Below, one piece after another: positions 51,030-64,000 of a stretch of 64,000 nucleotides of DNA. Within the stretch, counting starts at the first letter, position 1. Each line of letters begins with the position of its first letter. The stretch is taken from assembly GCF_020184175.1 (NCBI RefSeq), contig NC_065531.1, forward strand, positions 31,641,213-31,705,212, given 5' to 3'. The stretch is from Aphis gossypii. Taxonomy: Eukaryota > Arthropoda > Insecta > Hemiptera > Aphididae. Position numbers and translations under genes: made by a program. The notes below the pieces were generated by a model. It was not told where the DNA came from and did not search any database. It saw nothing but the letters and a program-made list of their open reading frames with translations.

Positions 51030-52340
51030 GTATTGTAATACACCGATGGACGACCGATCGCCCGCCGAACTCGCAGCTATTGTGACCGTAAATCGCCGCG
51101 GTTGACATCCTACACGTCGGCGAATGAAAATAATATTACGATTTTTGTCGTGTTTAAATTAATTTTAATCGAAAAAGCAACAATATAACATTATAATAAA
51201 ATAACTATAAAATAACGCAGACGGCCGAGCGATATGGGTACCTAAATGTGACGGATAGGAATACCCTTTCATGATGCCATAATATAATAATATATACCGC
51301 GTGCGTGTAATGTTATATATAGGTACCTGCACGTAAACACATCATACAGGTAATATGGGAACATTACCGGGCGGCGCACGCGTGGTATATATGGGTATAC
51401 CAATATATATGACGTTTAGCATAGGCGTGACGCCGTTACACGAAAACCCCTTATTAATTTTTTACATTATTCATTAAGTCAAGACCACAACAATACGCGG
51501 AGGATATATAATGAGCGTGTGTCCGTGTATGTGGCTTAGATTTACGTACATAGGAAATAGGCGTTTATTATTATGTTCATCCTATATATTTTATACAGAA
51601 CGTCGTGGCGGTTAATGATACGTCTCTACGCGTGGTAATGCGTGGGTGCGACCCGCGTGTACGCGCATTACAATAATAAGCCGTGTACGAGAGAGACAGA
51701 GACAGAGACAGAGATAGAGAGAGAGAGCGAGAGAGAGCAGACAGAAATTAAATATAATATTATTATAGAATTAAAAACGGTACGCGCTCATTAATATGCA
51801 AAACCCAAAATCCGGTTTGTCCGTCGTCCGGTTTCCGGTGATGCGAATGTTGTATACCTATATATACGTTTCTATACGATACAGACCATGGTATATTATA
51901 CGCGCGCTCACCCGTCCGAATATCGCCGCGGTAACTCAAATATTGACGGTTTATTTTATTTTTTTTTTATGTTTTTCGGTTATCTTTCTTATTCATAATT
52001 TTATATATAGCCATTTAGGTACTAGTATAATATTATATTATTAGATACTATACATATTTATATTTACTCCATTCATACTACACACTCCTCCGAAGGCTAT
52101 TAACTCGTCAATGATCTCACGCGGCGTTTCGCGTATAGTCTATACTTACCTATTATACGCGTATATTAGAGGTACGTATAATGGGTACGTGCGCGCGTAT
52201 ATACGATTGCGTCAACGGCGGGCGTGCGTTACGCCGTTACACATGTATACGCGATGTATACCATGAATCATATTATTATACTCAGCCGCGGTAGACTCAT
52301 CTGGGCGGAAGTCGTGGCGGGTAAAACCTGAAATATTGCC
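51030..52340. promoter_or_regulatory. Stretch of raised GC/CpG content with a GA-rich tract
   Basis: Compared with the surroundings, CpG is frequent (CGACCGATCGCCCGCCGAACTCG, GGGCGGCGCACGCGTGG, CGGCGGGCGTGCGTTACGCC). No coherent gene was seen; the 82-codon frame at 51796-52044 lacks any family resemblance. The whole could be a cluster of regulatory elements for drm or for a neighbouring gene, but that is inference. Confidence 0.25.
51689..51744. repeat. (GA)n/(GACA)n microsatellite
   Basis: About 56 bases of GAGA, GACAGA and GATAGA units without interruption. GAGA tracts can bind GAGA-factor in insects; there is no direct sign of function here. Confidence 0.85.
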
Positions 52341-55300
52341 TTTTTTCACGTAGGTTTAAATGAGTACGATTCGTGATGCATCACAAATTCGGTGTGCTGT
52401 ATTGTAAATATGAATAAAAAAAATTCTACAGCAAACCGGAAAAGATGCACAAAGTACTTATGTATGTATATATTATGACGAACCTCTGCATTATGCTGTA
52501 TGGAAAAAAATTGTGTGACTTTCACATCTCAAAAATATATTTTGGAAATTATTTCAAGTATTAAATTTCGACCTAAGTTTTTTTGCAAAAACCTATATAA
52601 TTATATAGTACATAGTGACAATAATACAATGCTGTGTAAGTAACGTATATTCCAGAAGAAGATAGATAATTAAAACGGCCATTTCGAAGTGGTCGATAAA
52701 TGTATGTATAGGTACACTCAATAGTAACTTTAAATTCACCGTGGTATTGTGTATTAACCTAACTTACTTTATGTTATCATTAATATATCATTATTGAATT
52801 TTAGTTATTTATTTTATCTTATTTTAAGACCTATATACTCATCGCTTGTATGTTCTCATCTAGTGACACAACTCGTAATAAATTAGTAGGTAAGTCAATA
52901 GTTAATATAGCGGGACTCATAAAAGAGTTTTGAATTCCTACTATAATAATTACATAGAAGCTGCAAATAGACTATTTCATGTTCAAATTGGAGTATGCTA
53001 TCAGTCAATCTGGGCTTTTATTATAATTATTTAAAAAATTTCAATCTGGCCATAGTTTATTAATTATTTTATTCTCAGCTAACTGCGCAGGAAACGTCTA
53101 AACAAAAAAAAAATTAAAATATTGTCGATCTAGATTGACAGATTTTTAACAAAAATAGTACCTACAGGCTACAACAATATGATAGTAGAAACTACTACAT
53201 TTCATATTTAAAAGGCATAACATATATAATATCTCATTATATTTTATATACTACGATTATTAATTACCTAATACCTTTATGATTAAATCATTTAAAAATT
53301 ATGAAAATTATAATGAAATATACTAAAAATGGAAGCATTATACTACTACTTGTGTCCAAATTATTATCAGTAGATGAGTTGTGTCCCGTAAAAAAAAAAG
53401 ATTTAAAAAGGGTCATAGCTTATTTAGGTACGGTACATACGGTACCTATACTTTTTTTATAACCTAATTATGTCCTTAAAATATCGATACAATCGATATC
53501 AATATGTTAATAAAAAAAAAAACACATCGATATTTTTTTTAATTTATAATATAACTTTCATACATCATAATTTATTGTCATCATATCATTCATATCAATA
53601 TACGAAATCCATGGTGTAGGTTGTCATATAGCAATAATAGTTATTAGTTCAATTCAAGTATGGTATAATATAATTTAAATAATAAAAAAATTCATATTTT
53701 TACATTTTGTCATAATATGGTAATAATAGATTTAAATGAAACGTTTGTTATAAAATTTAATGGGGAAATTTCATTTTTTTTTTTAACTTCCAATTTGTTT
53801 TTTTAAATAAATAGTGAGGTTTAGTATGAAACGAGCCTTAATATACAGTAGTTTATGAACTACTAAAGCGCAGCCCTAAAAATTTATTATTTTTTTTTAA
53901 CCTTTATTATTATATTATTAGAAAATATTTAATGACTATGGCTAAATGGTGACATCGAAATTACCTTTGAAAATTATCTTAGATCTGGCTTGTGTAGAGC
54001 TATGAATGCAATCCTGCAGTTTATAATAATAACGTTTAGCTTACGAGTATAAGCCAGGGATACTAAACTAAATAAAAAACAGCATTTCCATTAGGAGACT
54101 GTAGTGGAAAAACTATAGGTATTCGTTTTCGAATATCCATTTCGTCTATTCCTATATGTTGTCTGTACTAGTACCGAGTTCCTGTAGAGCGTTTTAAAAC
54201 TGATGTATGCTGTAGGTATATGTAATACTTATATTATAATTTATAATCCTCGTGTGTGTATAAAATATGGTCCGAGGCAATGTTATAAAATGAACATTTA
54301 TTATTTTTTAAATAGGTAACAATTAAGGCATCACATCATTACAGGCACATATTATAATATACAGATATATTATATTACACTAGTGCATTATGCATTATAC
54401 AGCGATCATATATACTATACCGTTTATGCCTGTTTTATAATAAGACTATTTTTATTTTCGTTTAGAAAATAAATGAAGTGCTGACACCTAATATCAGCCG
54501 TGGGAACGTGTTCGGGAAATGGGCAAAAGCCGATTGATGATGTTGTAAAATCAAAAAAAAAAAAAAATTCGAAAGAAATAGTAGTCTCCAACCTTCGGCG
54601 CTGTAATGTAATATATCATACACAATACAAAACCATAAATATCGGTTTTGGACCATTAAGTGGACGGGCCGATGAAATGTATATATTTATTGTGATATAG
54701 CGCAGTGCATACTGCATATAGGTAGTTACCTACCCGAATAAAAAAAAAATATAAATGACACAACACTACACTACGCGGCGGTCGCTCGCTGTTAATGGGT
54801 TTTTAGGAAATACAAACGTACGTGATTGACACTTGTCCAAATCAAATGCATTAATGATGCATACACGCACCTAAATGCGTTTTGTTACCTATATTTACTA
54901 TGTATGGGCACCTACACGTGTGAAGCAATAATTTGAAACAAAACAACAGTACATGACTGTATGGGTAAGTATCAGTGTAAGCATGCCTACAACACAATAT
55001 TTGTATAACATATATTTTTATTATCTACATATTTTGATATACATGAAAAGTAAAAACAATAGTTATGAATTCAAGGATTCAGTATGTAACAGATACCTAT
55101 TTCTGCTTAAGTATTTCAGTGCGTATATTTAATACCTATCTATACTATAGAGGAGTTGACAATTTTACACAGTAGTTATACATACCAATCTTCCTGATAC
55201 ACTCATATGAATACGAAACATTAAAATACTATACACGTAGTTCGGTTTATTTATCAAATAAGGATTTGAATTAGTCAATCATCGCTGATAATGATGGCTT

Positions 55301-57149
55301 AGTAACCAAAACACGCGTGTGCCATTTTTTTGCATCTATAATTTTTACATGTATATGTTGCGTATAAATTGAGTAATTATTTTTAACTCAATGATTCAGT
55401 TTAGACAAATGGTTATTGTGAGCAAGAAAATGACGTTTTATGAGTCATGTGAGGTAATATATGAGTAGTTTCTGGTGGAGTTATCTAGAATTTTAGAATG
55501 ATTGTATAAAAAGTGCTGTGTCTAATCAATCGTTAAATGTATTTATTATCGATTATGTAAAAAGTACTAATGATAGTATGACAATTAGCAAATATTATAT
55601 GATATAGATATGCCTCTTGTTGTTTATATATTTTATTTTATGATAACAATTTAATATTAAAGTACTTTACAGCTTGTTAGATTGACTAATTCCTTTTAAA
55701 TGTTTTAATTAATTAATTAATTTCTAAATAACCATCTCTTAATTTATAAAAAATAATATATAAATTTATAATTTATTTTATCAACGAGAATGAGTGTTTA
55801 ATAAAATTAAAACAAAATGCATATACCTATATTTATTTAATGTAAACGTTTACATTTTATTATGGTTTGAATTTGGTGTATACGAAAATGTGATGTTTTA
55901 ATATTAACATAATCGTCTAAATGTAAATATTTAAATTTTTTAAATTTTAATTGAATATCCTGGTTTATTTTTTTTAAATAAAAAATACCTAGATATAGCT
56001 TTTTATTCATGCAAAATATTTATAATATTTTAAAATATGGTGAGATTAAAATATTTATTATGATTCAAATTTTCTTTATGTACTTAATATTTTTCTTGAA
56101 TAATTTACTTTAATATTTTGTTAAAATATAATATGAATAAATCTTTATTTTGTATATAAAGTTATCAATGCCTATATATTATCTTTTATTGAGACACGAA
56201 TCTTAGTTATGTACTTTGACACCTGCGTTTTTTGGGCTTGTTGAATATTGATATTTGACTCTAAAGGTGTTATCGGATCAAATACATCGTGTAAATATGA
56301 ATGAATGCATTTTAATTACATTATGTCAACAGAAATCCACGATTTTAAATCGACTAGATATCTTAAATAAGTATTCTAATTTGTGAATGTTATAATATCA
56401 AGAAAATATAATCGATGTATTATAGATGCATATATTTTAATAGTTTCATTGTCTTAACTATAAAATATTACAAGAATAAAATTATACAGTATATATTATA
56501 TTTGATTTAATTTTATAATTTTTTTTTTAACACACTTAAATATAGACATGAAGTACCTATACTTAATTATATTTAATAAAAATGTTACTATTAGCTTTCT
56601 ACACTCAGTAGTTAGTACTCAGATGTTTAGTTTGTCTCTTAAAGTCGATTGAATTATTTATTAATGTTTATTTTTAAAATAGATCATTTTTATTCATTGA
56701 AATATTGAAGTACTTTAGAGCTTTAGAAAATCCTTGTGAGATTAAAAATTCATTTTTTCTATCTATCTACATTTTACTCGGTGTTTACAAGGCATTTAAT
56801 TTATTGCATATTAAGGTAGGCACCTACCTATGTAACATAATATATATGTTAATAATTAATAATTATTACGTTTCTATATTTAATTTCATAATCCAGTGTG
56901 TGAATAAATAATTTGCTTACTGATGATAAGACACTATAGGATAAAAGAATGCGATTTAGTATCTATAAAAATTACTTTTCTCAGAAAGTTTCCGCACCAC
57001 AGGTAAGAAAATTTAGCGTCACGTTATATACCTTTGTATAATATAATATACGATGTGTATTTATTCAGCATTCCTCGGGTGAATTACAGTCGCACGAGGG
57101 TATAGACATATATGTATAATGTATAAATATATAGGGCTTTGGTGTAATT
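52341..57149. other. AT-rich intergenic region
   Basis: No gene was seen. It contains A/T runs near 53510-53540 and 54552-54566, and the imperfect palindrome AGTAGTTTATGAACTACT at about 53849. Nothing else stands out. Confidence 0.4.
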
Positions 57150-57845
57150 TTCACGAGGAAGGGATTTGTTGTCCTATCACAACAGTAATGTAATATGTAT
57201 ATCCACCACCGCCACGACCGTTCATACGGTTTGGTACGCTCGCTCAGCGCTGAAGCAAAGGCATATTACAAATATATAGTGTCTATATATATATATTATT
57301 ATTTTTATTATTAGGTATACATACGATAACAATAACTATATAACGCCGCGCTCGGGCATTTTTTCTTTATTTATTTTTCGTCGTCGTATTATAATATATT
57401 ATATACGCATTATATATATATTATAAGTTGCCCGTAGAGAAATATGATACCGAGCGCTTCTCGTATACCGCTGTATACACATATATGTATGTAATGTATG
57501 TGTGAGTGTGTGTATAGATATATGCGAGTACAGATCGTATAATAAACAGCGCGGGGGGGAAAAATCTAATAAAATACACTCTTGAGAGCCTGGTGCAGAG
57601 AGACTATATGTAATATTATGTATAGGTACGTTGGAAATAGATCAAAGAAGACGTTTATCGGGACAAACCGGCCAACCAGGACCGCATTCTTCTTCAACAC
57701 GACATACACACACATATTCACATGGTTTGCCATTTTTTCCCCATCGCTTCGCCCGCGCCACTACCCGGTAGAGAGCTTCGCATTTTACTGTGCGCTCGAG
57801 CTCACGTATGCGCCCGCCACTGCAGTGTTTGTAGGTACCTACGCT
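57150..57845. promoter_or_regulatory. GC-rich patch in the desert
   Basis: Composition rises at CCACCACCGCCACGACCG, GGTACGCTCGCTCAGCGCTG, CGCCGCGCTCGGG and again at 57660-57830 (CCGGCCAACCAGGACCGC, CGCTTCGCCCGCGCCACTACC, GCGCTCGAGCTCACG). Frames on both strands (57582-57854 +, 57642-57848 -) mirror each other and show no domain, so they look compositional. A regulatory role is possible but unsupported. Confidence 0.25.
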
Positions 57846-57950
57846 CATTTATGATTATGTTTTATGTGTACTATATACGGTTACATAAGGCCAATTAAAT
57901 TGTTAAAATTATTTTTGTTATTGAAAAAGAGCAAGAGTGAAAATAATATA

Positions 57951-58702
57951 CAGGTTGATTTATCAAACATGTCCACCCCTATTTTTTTCTTTAAATAGTA
58001 TATTTATTTAAACTTTGATATTTGGAATTTTCAATATGTATTTTTAAATTCTTGAGAATGTATTTTACTTCTTAAGAAATATTCTGTGGTGAATGGTGAT
58101 ACAAGATTCAGTTTTTTAAATGAGAACTCCTCGTTTTTTGCTGTAAATTATTTTCTGGATGACTTTTAAAAAAATATGTTGTACCTAATTTAAAATTCGA
58201 AAGTGTAGATTTTAAGATATTAGAATGTTTAACTAAGGATAAAAGTCTTTGAAAATAATTTTACAAAAATATAAAATAGATGTAATATTGGATCTAGTGT
58301 TAATTAAAGTTTGGACTATTTTTACAAATTATAAATGTTGATTGATATTAATTATTAATATATTTAAGTTGTCATAACCATGTATATCCATTTCTTCCGA
58401 ATCTCTATTATTTAGCAAGATCTGCCATTATCCACAGTTCAAAAAGTTAAACAGCTCAAAAATTACTTGTTTGAATTTTGATGTTATATAGATCCGAAGA
58501 AATAACCCTCTAAATAACTTACTGGATAGGATAGAAAAAGGCGTTCTTATTTAAAAAACAGAAATTTGTATCTACACACTTCTTAAGTAGTAAAAATATC
58601 AAAAAATTGGAAATATTATGGTCTAAAAATTTCAAAAATCCGTTTTTGAATAACTGAAATATTTAAGAAAAAAAGAGTGCTTGTCTTGTGATTCACTCGC
58701 TG
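57951..58702. mobile_element. Mariner-like non-autonomous TIR element, about 750 bp
   Basis: The left end is CAGGTTGATTTATCAAACATG, then TCCAC. The reverse complement of the right end is CAGCGAGTGAATCACAAGAC, then AAGCAC. Allowing one small gap, most positions agree. TA flanks both sides (57949-57950 and 58703-58704). The interior is AT-rich and non-coding. The CAGGNTGATTCA start plus TA duplication fits Tc1/mariner-type elements; a TA flank alone is weak evidence in AT-rich DNA. Confidence 0.5.
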
Positions 58703-58704
58703 TA

Positions 58705-60109
58705 TGTTGTGATATGCAAAATAATAATAATATTGAGTTTTCCACACCTATGGCTGTTATTTTTTTTAGTAGAATACATTATAATATACGTATATATAGA
58801 TACAAGAACGATGAACCTTTCAACCTTAAATCAGAAATGCCTTTGACTTTGATCGAGAAAAAGGTGAATTTTTCATTTTTTAAATGTGTATGATAAATTT
58901 ACATAATAAGATTATGTAATTAAGTTATTTTAAGTTTCAATATTTAACCTTATAGCTATCATATTTAGATAGGTAGGTACCTAACTTAAACTGGTATAAC
59001 TCATAACTTTAATTTTAATGTAGGTATCTATGAATGCTACGAGTAACATCCAAAAACAGGAAGTGTACATATTAATAGGGTATTAAACTATAATGAAAAC
59101 CTTATACCCATATGAAGTATGAATAGCGTGCAGCAATCCATAAATTATCCACCTTAAATATGTATATAGTGTGTATATATCATCCAATCAGTTTATAAAT
59201 TAACCAATGTACTGTAGTGGATAAAATATATTCGTTTTACTTTCATCGTAAATTTATAATGTCTGTAGGTACAACACGGCTAACGCACCAAAACACTTCA
59301 AGTTACGTAGATTCGATTAGTGTCAGGTTGATTCTTTTATTGAACAATACTCATTATTCCAAAATCTATTAATGTTTTGAAAATATTTTTTTTACATAAT
59401 TTCCAGTCATAATAAAATGATATATTTTGTAATATATTTATTGTTATAATTTTTAAAGTTTCTTGCTTGAATGACAACACACATTTTTAATTTTATATTT
59501 TGAAATAAAATATTTTTCGGAATATTTTGATACATAATAACCTTTTGAGGTACAGTTCATTTTATCCATACGAAATGAAACTTAATCTTTAAAAAATAGA
59601 CTCAGGCATTTTTACCTTCATGTTACGTGAAATTAAAATATAGAACATCAACTTTATTTTACTTGCAGTTAAAAAAAAAATCGATCGACTATTCTGGTAA
59701 ATTTATTTTGATATTTTTATTCTCCATGCTATAACAGTACCATTTTTATTTTATATTATCTTATATTATCATCTTAAAATTGTGTTTTTTTTTCTTAAGT
59801 ATTATTTTATGCTGACATATATGTATAAGTATACTTAGATCTGCACATGGTTTACAGGTTTTTTTAAGATACAAAAATAAAGGTAATTTATAGGTACTCG
59901 CGGCTTATCATCACTGTTGTGATGTTGTTCGTGTTTATGAATATTATATTATACACTATACATTCATTATTATAATATTTTATTGGATCGTGTGACTTAG
60001 TAATAATAACAACGCTCTAGTACTTATTTGTTTTATCGTTATATTATTATATAATTTCATATTTATTCTTATTGTTGTTGTATGGGCTGCGGTGGTGAAT
60101 TGGATGCTA
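58705..60109. other. AT-rich intergenic region
   Basis: No gene was seen. CAGGTTGATTCTTTTATTGA at about 59325 resembles the left end of the element at 57951, suggesting another, unpaired, end of that family. Confidence 0.4.
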
Positions 60110-60500
60110 TGTCTCTCACCGAGACTGACACGAGAGAATTTCAGGGGAAAATAAAAAATAAAATAAAAACGCGCGTGGGCTCCTCTTTGAGGTCCGTGAG
60201 AACTGACGGACGCGGACGTTAACGGGTGGCGGCGAGCCGCGGACCGCGTTGTATCATCTCGCTCGAGCTGTAGGTACATGTACACACACACATACATACT
60301 TATATATATATTATATGCATATATGTTGGATATATACATACGTATACGGTCCTGCGTGCGCGGCGGCCGCGTTCACGGGATGGGAAACACTCGGCGGCGG
60401 GAATTCGCCCGGAGCGCTTAGATCGAGAGGCAGACAAGAAATTGATTATGTCATCATTGCGCCGGTTTGTGGGCGGAATACTACGCGCGCTCGCGTGTAT
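60110..60500. promoter_or_regulatory. GC-rich CpG island with an E2F-type motif
   Basis: CpG-dense blocks lie at 60168-60250 (ACGCGCGTGGG, GGCGGCGAGCCGCGGACCGCG) and 60353-60500 (GCGTGCGCGGCGGCCGCG, GGGCGGAATACTACGCGCGCTCGCG). GGCGGGAA at 60396-60403 is an E2F-type consensus. Frames on both strands cover it without recognisable protein. It could be a distal promoter or enhancer. Confidence 0.3.
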
Positions 60501-61741
60501 TATAGGTATATAAAATATTATATACGAATATAATTTTATCCGTTTTGTACGTAATTTTTTTGTTTTTATAATAATCTGCGACCGACACCCGTGTTATATA
60601 CCTCACCTATACGTACCTATATAGTGTAATGCTCGTATCCATGCGTTGATGCCGGCGTTCCGCCGCGAATTAACAGAGCTGCATATTTTATACAACTCTG
60701 CTGAACCCGTTAAGAGTGGCGTAATTCGGACTGACTTGTGTCGTGTATAGTATACGTAGTGTATATAATAATATGAAGGTACGTATGATAGGGATCTACC
60801 TTTAGATGTCAAAATCACCCAATCGGAGTTCGACGAAATATAATATTCATATATTATGTAGCTGTGGCTATGTTAAATATATTTTAATGAACGTAGTTAT
60901 TCAATGTTATATAAGTAGGTATAATGAATAATATTATGTTCATGGTTTTTTTTTTTTTTTTTTTTGTCGCCGTTTGCACAATCGAATTTTTCTGACAGGT
61001 GACGAAAGTCGAGAAGTTCGAATCGAGCACAATAATAAATCGAAAAATGTTATTTTTCGCAGTGAACCTCAATTAAAAAAGGGGATGATGTAATAACGAT
61101 TTGAAATGTTAGATATTCCGAGCAGAGTGAAATTCACTAAGCATGATGTATACTCCCTTCTATTTTATATCTTTGTACAATGTACAGTTAAGATTTTTAA
61201 AATTTTAAAATGACCTAAGTAGGTTATTTACTTAAAGACTAAGTAAAATTAGGCCTATTAATATATACCATGAATATCTATAGTACCTATGTATAGTGAC
61301 TTAATGTTCTTCTTTTAAAATTAATGTATAATAATGAAGGGATCAATTTTATTGAAAATATTGATCCACCGAAATCGAAATTTAAGTGTGTAGTTCCTGA
61401 GTGATAAGAGTGATAAAATTTTATGTATCAAGAATAATAATGGTTTTTCATCAAATATAATATGTACCTATATCTAATTTATAAATTTTAAAAATTGACA
61501 ATCTATAACTGCTAAGTATACTTAAAATTTAAAAATCAGGATATTAATAAAATATGTATTATTATAGGAAACAATGAGGGTGAGAATTGCCGGTGATCAT
61601 ACTGTAATAAATATTTTTTTATTTAGCTTGGTGTTTTTTAACTTGGACTTTGATGTATTCCATACTTGGTTGTATCGTGTCCGAGTAGTTATTTGTAGCA
61701 CGATAAATACTTGTGAGATATATCGTTATTATTATATTGTC

Positions 61742-61790
61742 ATATCATCATCATTATCATAATCATCATAATCATCATCATTATTATTAT
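61742..61790. repeat. (ATC)n/(ATT)n microsatellite
   Basis: About 49 bases of ATC, AATC and ATT units. Confidence 0.85.
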
Positions 61791-62686
61791 TTTGCTTTTT
61801 TTATTGCGATGGGTCGATGGTTGTCGTGCTTCTAACTACATGTTAATTACTGAGATTAATTATAACAATTATATAATGTGATTACTTAACTATAGCTACA
61901 CATCCAGCTTTCAATACAGATCTTTCCATCATAATAAAGTTAGCAATAAATTCTGACGAACCTATAGTATTTTTACTTGAAGTAATAGTATGTACAAATG
62001 TACAATACATGTTATTGTTATATGTACGGTTATGTTCGGCGACTGGCGTGGCAGTGATAATCGCTTATAATTTATCATTACCAGTTTAATATCTTACTGA
62101 ACTACTGAAGATTCGTTTGTCCAAAATATAAAACTTGATATAACACTTCAAATCCAATTTCTGATGTAAAAAAAAAATTATCATTACGATATTTAGTTCA
62201 ATTAAATATAAATTTTTGAATATTTAAGGATTTGTTGTAAAAAATAATTTTTAATACTATATCTAAGTCTTATTATTTAAATATAGTTGGAAATAGTGAA
62301 TAAAACTATTATCGCTTTCAATTGTTAAATAGCATTTTAAAAGTTAGTAAGTATTAGGTTTAGCCGGTTTAGTTATGTTTTTGAATGAATATTCTAAAAA
62401 CCGTTGACAATGTAGTTATATAATAGGTTCACAATAAAAGGTTTTTCTCAATGAATAAATCAAAAACTTCAGGAATGTTATGACCTTTTAGTCAGAAATA
62501 CATGTACAAAAACACCATAAAATTTATGGGTGTTTGGTTTATACAGTTAACAAGTGAATAGTGATTTAATATTCTCTGTATACTGAGGTTTGACCTTTTT
62601 CAAATAGAATTGTAAATCCATTTTAGTAGATCATGTACTTAAAAAAGGGTATATGTTTCAATTTATGGGTATGTTATATGTAATAT

Positions 62687-62712
62687 ATGTTATGTTATGT
62701 TATGTTATGTTA
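62687..62712. repeat. (TATGT)n pentanucleotide repeat
   Basis: Five tandem units of TATGT, preceded by related TATATGT phrases. Confidence 0.85.
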
Positions 62713-64000
62713 ATAATGTAATGTGTATAGTATACCTATGTATGTTGCATGTGTAGTAAAATGTAAAAATTTAAGTGTATAAGTAGGTATATAATCTATA
62801 AAAAAGAGAAGTTAAAAATTAACTAAAAATTTTATAAAATGTTAGGATTAGAGGTTATTGCTAAATAATTGATTTGTTTTAAAACAATACAATATATAGG
62901 TACAAAAGTAATAAAATAAATGAATTAAAATTTTTATTTTTTAGGTGTTATGCAATATTTAAACATATGCATCTATCATATTTACTTATATGGTTTACTT
63001 GATAAATCATTTATTATTTACAATTCTTTTTTTTACGGGTTATAAAATAATAATAGTTAATTAATTATAAGTGTCCCAAATATATTTTTAATTAAATGTA
63101 AAATTTACTAGATGATTATATAAAAATACTGATAGATATAAGTTAAAAGGTTTTTAAACAAAAATGTTAGTTTAATGATTACCTATACATTATTATATAT
63201 TTAAACATTTAAATCATCAATTCCATTTTCTAAGATTTAAGAACAATATAGAAATTAGAAATGAACAAATGGAAAGTAGGTATCATATGAGTAAAAATGA
63301 CCCTCATTGTATTATAATTTATAAGTAACAAAGTATGTATTTAAAATACAGAGTCACTCTATGTTTAACAAAAATATCAATTTTTCTGGTTATTTTTTTG
63401 TACGTTTGTATACTCATAAAATTTGCGGGTACGTGTTCGTATCAAAGAGCATGACTAATGTCACATGTTGATTTCGAACACTTAGCCTTAGATGGATAAT
63501 AAAAATTCACAAAATTTAAATACCTATTCTGACTTGTAATCCCCACTCTTTTCGTCCTATGAGGGATATGAACTGAGATACTTGACACAAGAAGCCGTGG
63601 AAGGTATGACATCTAAATTATTGCCAGGACGAAGTCATTAAAAGACACCTTAGTGTTTTTTTTGTCTGTCCTGTAGTATCCTCGGTGAAAATGTTATTTT
63701 CATTTTTTTTCAACCCCGCTTTACGACGTCATAGTCTCAGTTTTTATGGTAATTACATTATATGGATATAGCGACACTCAAATGTGCAGAATAACTCAAT
63801 GTAAATCGCCAAGTAGACTAATTCCATGACCGTCACTAAAGTACACCATGTTCTTAGTTTTGCAATCATCCGTATAATATTTTGTTATTTGTTATGACCA
63901 AAACGTACTAATACATAATAGAATAATGAAAACAATTTTCAATTCATCGATAATGTATTAATGTATAATATTAAATATTATTCACTGTGTCTAGATTTAC

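Larger units (their letters stand above)
60501..64000. other. AT-rich intergenic region to the right edge
   Basis: No gene was seen. A T run lies at about 60947-60965. The segment 63530-63730 is somewhat richer in GC (ATCCCCACTCTTTTCG, GAGGGATATGAACTGAG, CAGGACGAAGTC) and may be part of an interspersed repeat that I cannot name. Confidence 0.4.

Noticed and set aside
61574..61762. 62-codon frame preceded by a possible acceptor
   Set aside because: Its C-terminal part is encoded by an ATC/ATT microsatellite region and the remainder has no recognisable family.
1..64000. tRNA, rRNA, known conserved microRNA or CRISPR sequences
   Set aside because: None was recognised on reading both strands; the one A-box-like sequence (about 2680) lacks a cloverleaf.

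Overview
The window reads as a piece of an AT-rich insect nuclear genome. It has spliced genes with GT-AG introns, several kilobases between genes, many small terminal-inverted-repeat transposons and no bacterial-style gene packing. Two protein-coding genes can be supported. The high AT content, the many GGTACC/TAGGTA palindromes and the protein flavour suggest an aphid or close hemipteran. That is an inference from general familiarity, not a database result.

Left end (1-4.4 kb): a five-exon DJ-1/PARK7 homologue on the + strand (2243-4358, 185 residues). Its catalytic cysteine and glutamate are in place. It may have an upstream 5' UTR exon and intron, or alternatively an N-terminal extension. 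A tRNA-derived SINE-like sequence and a long hairpin lie in intron 1.

Middle (4.4-38.6 kb): a 34-kb stretch with no convincing gene. It holds hAT-like MITEs (several with exact 8-bp target-site duplications), copies of a second TIR family (about 37-bp inverted ends), a decayed jockey-like LINE fragment carrying a nested MITE, an inverted-repeat element built on GGACAAAAAGTCC-like motifs, and short GC-rich islands.

Centre-right (38.6-43 kb): a GC-rich, CpG- and triplet-rich island, then a predicted 5' UTR intron, then a two-exon gene for a 75-residue protein with two zinc fingers. It matches drumstick (drm) of the odd-skipped family. The intron falls between the two zinc-binding histidines of finger 2, and the tiny last exon completes the finger.

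Right (43-64 kb): another gene desert with a hAT-like MITE, a mariner-like TIR element, microsatellites (including a GA-rich tract) and GC-rich islands near 51-52, 57.2-57.8 and 60.1-60.5 kb. A small developmental regulator flanked by long non-coding DNA with scattered GC-rich islands fits a locus with distal enhancers, but enhancer function cannot be shown from sequence alone.

No previously undescribed multi-gene system was found. The most useful observations are the drm exon structure, an apparent two-residue deletion at the first DJ-1 splice junction, and the well-delimited MITE insertions.
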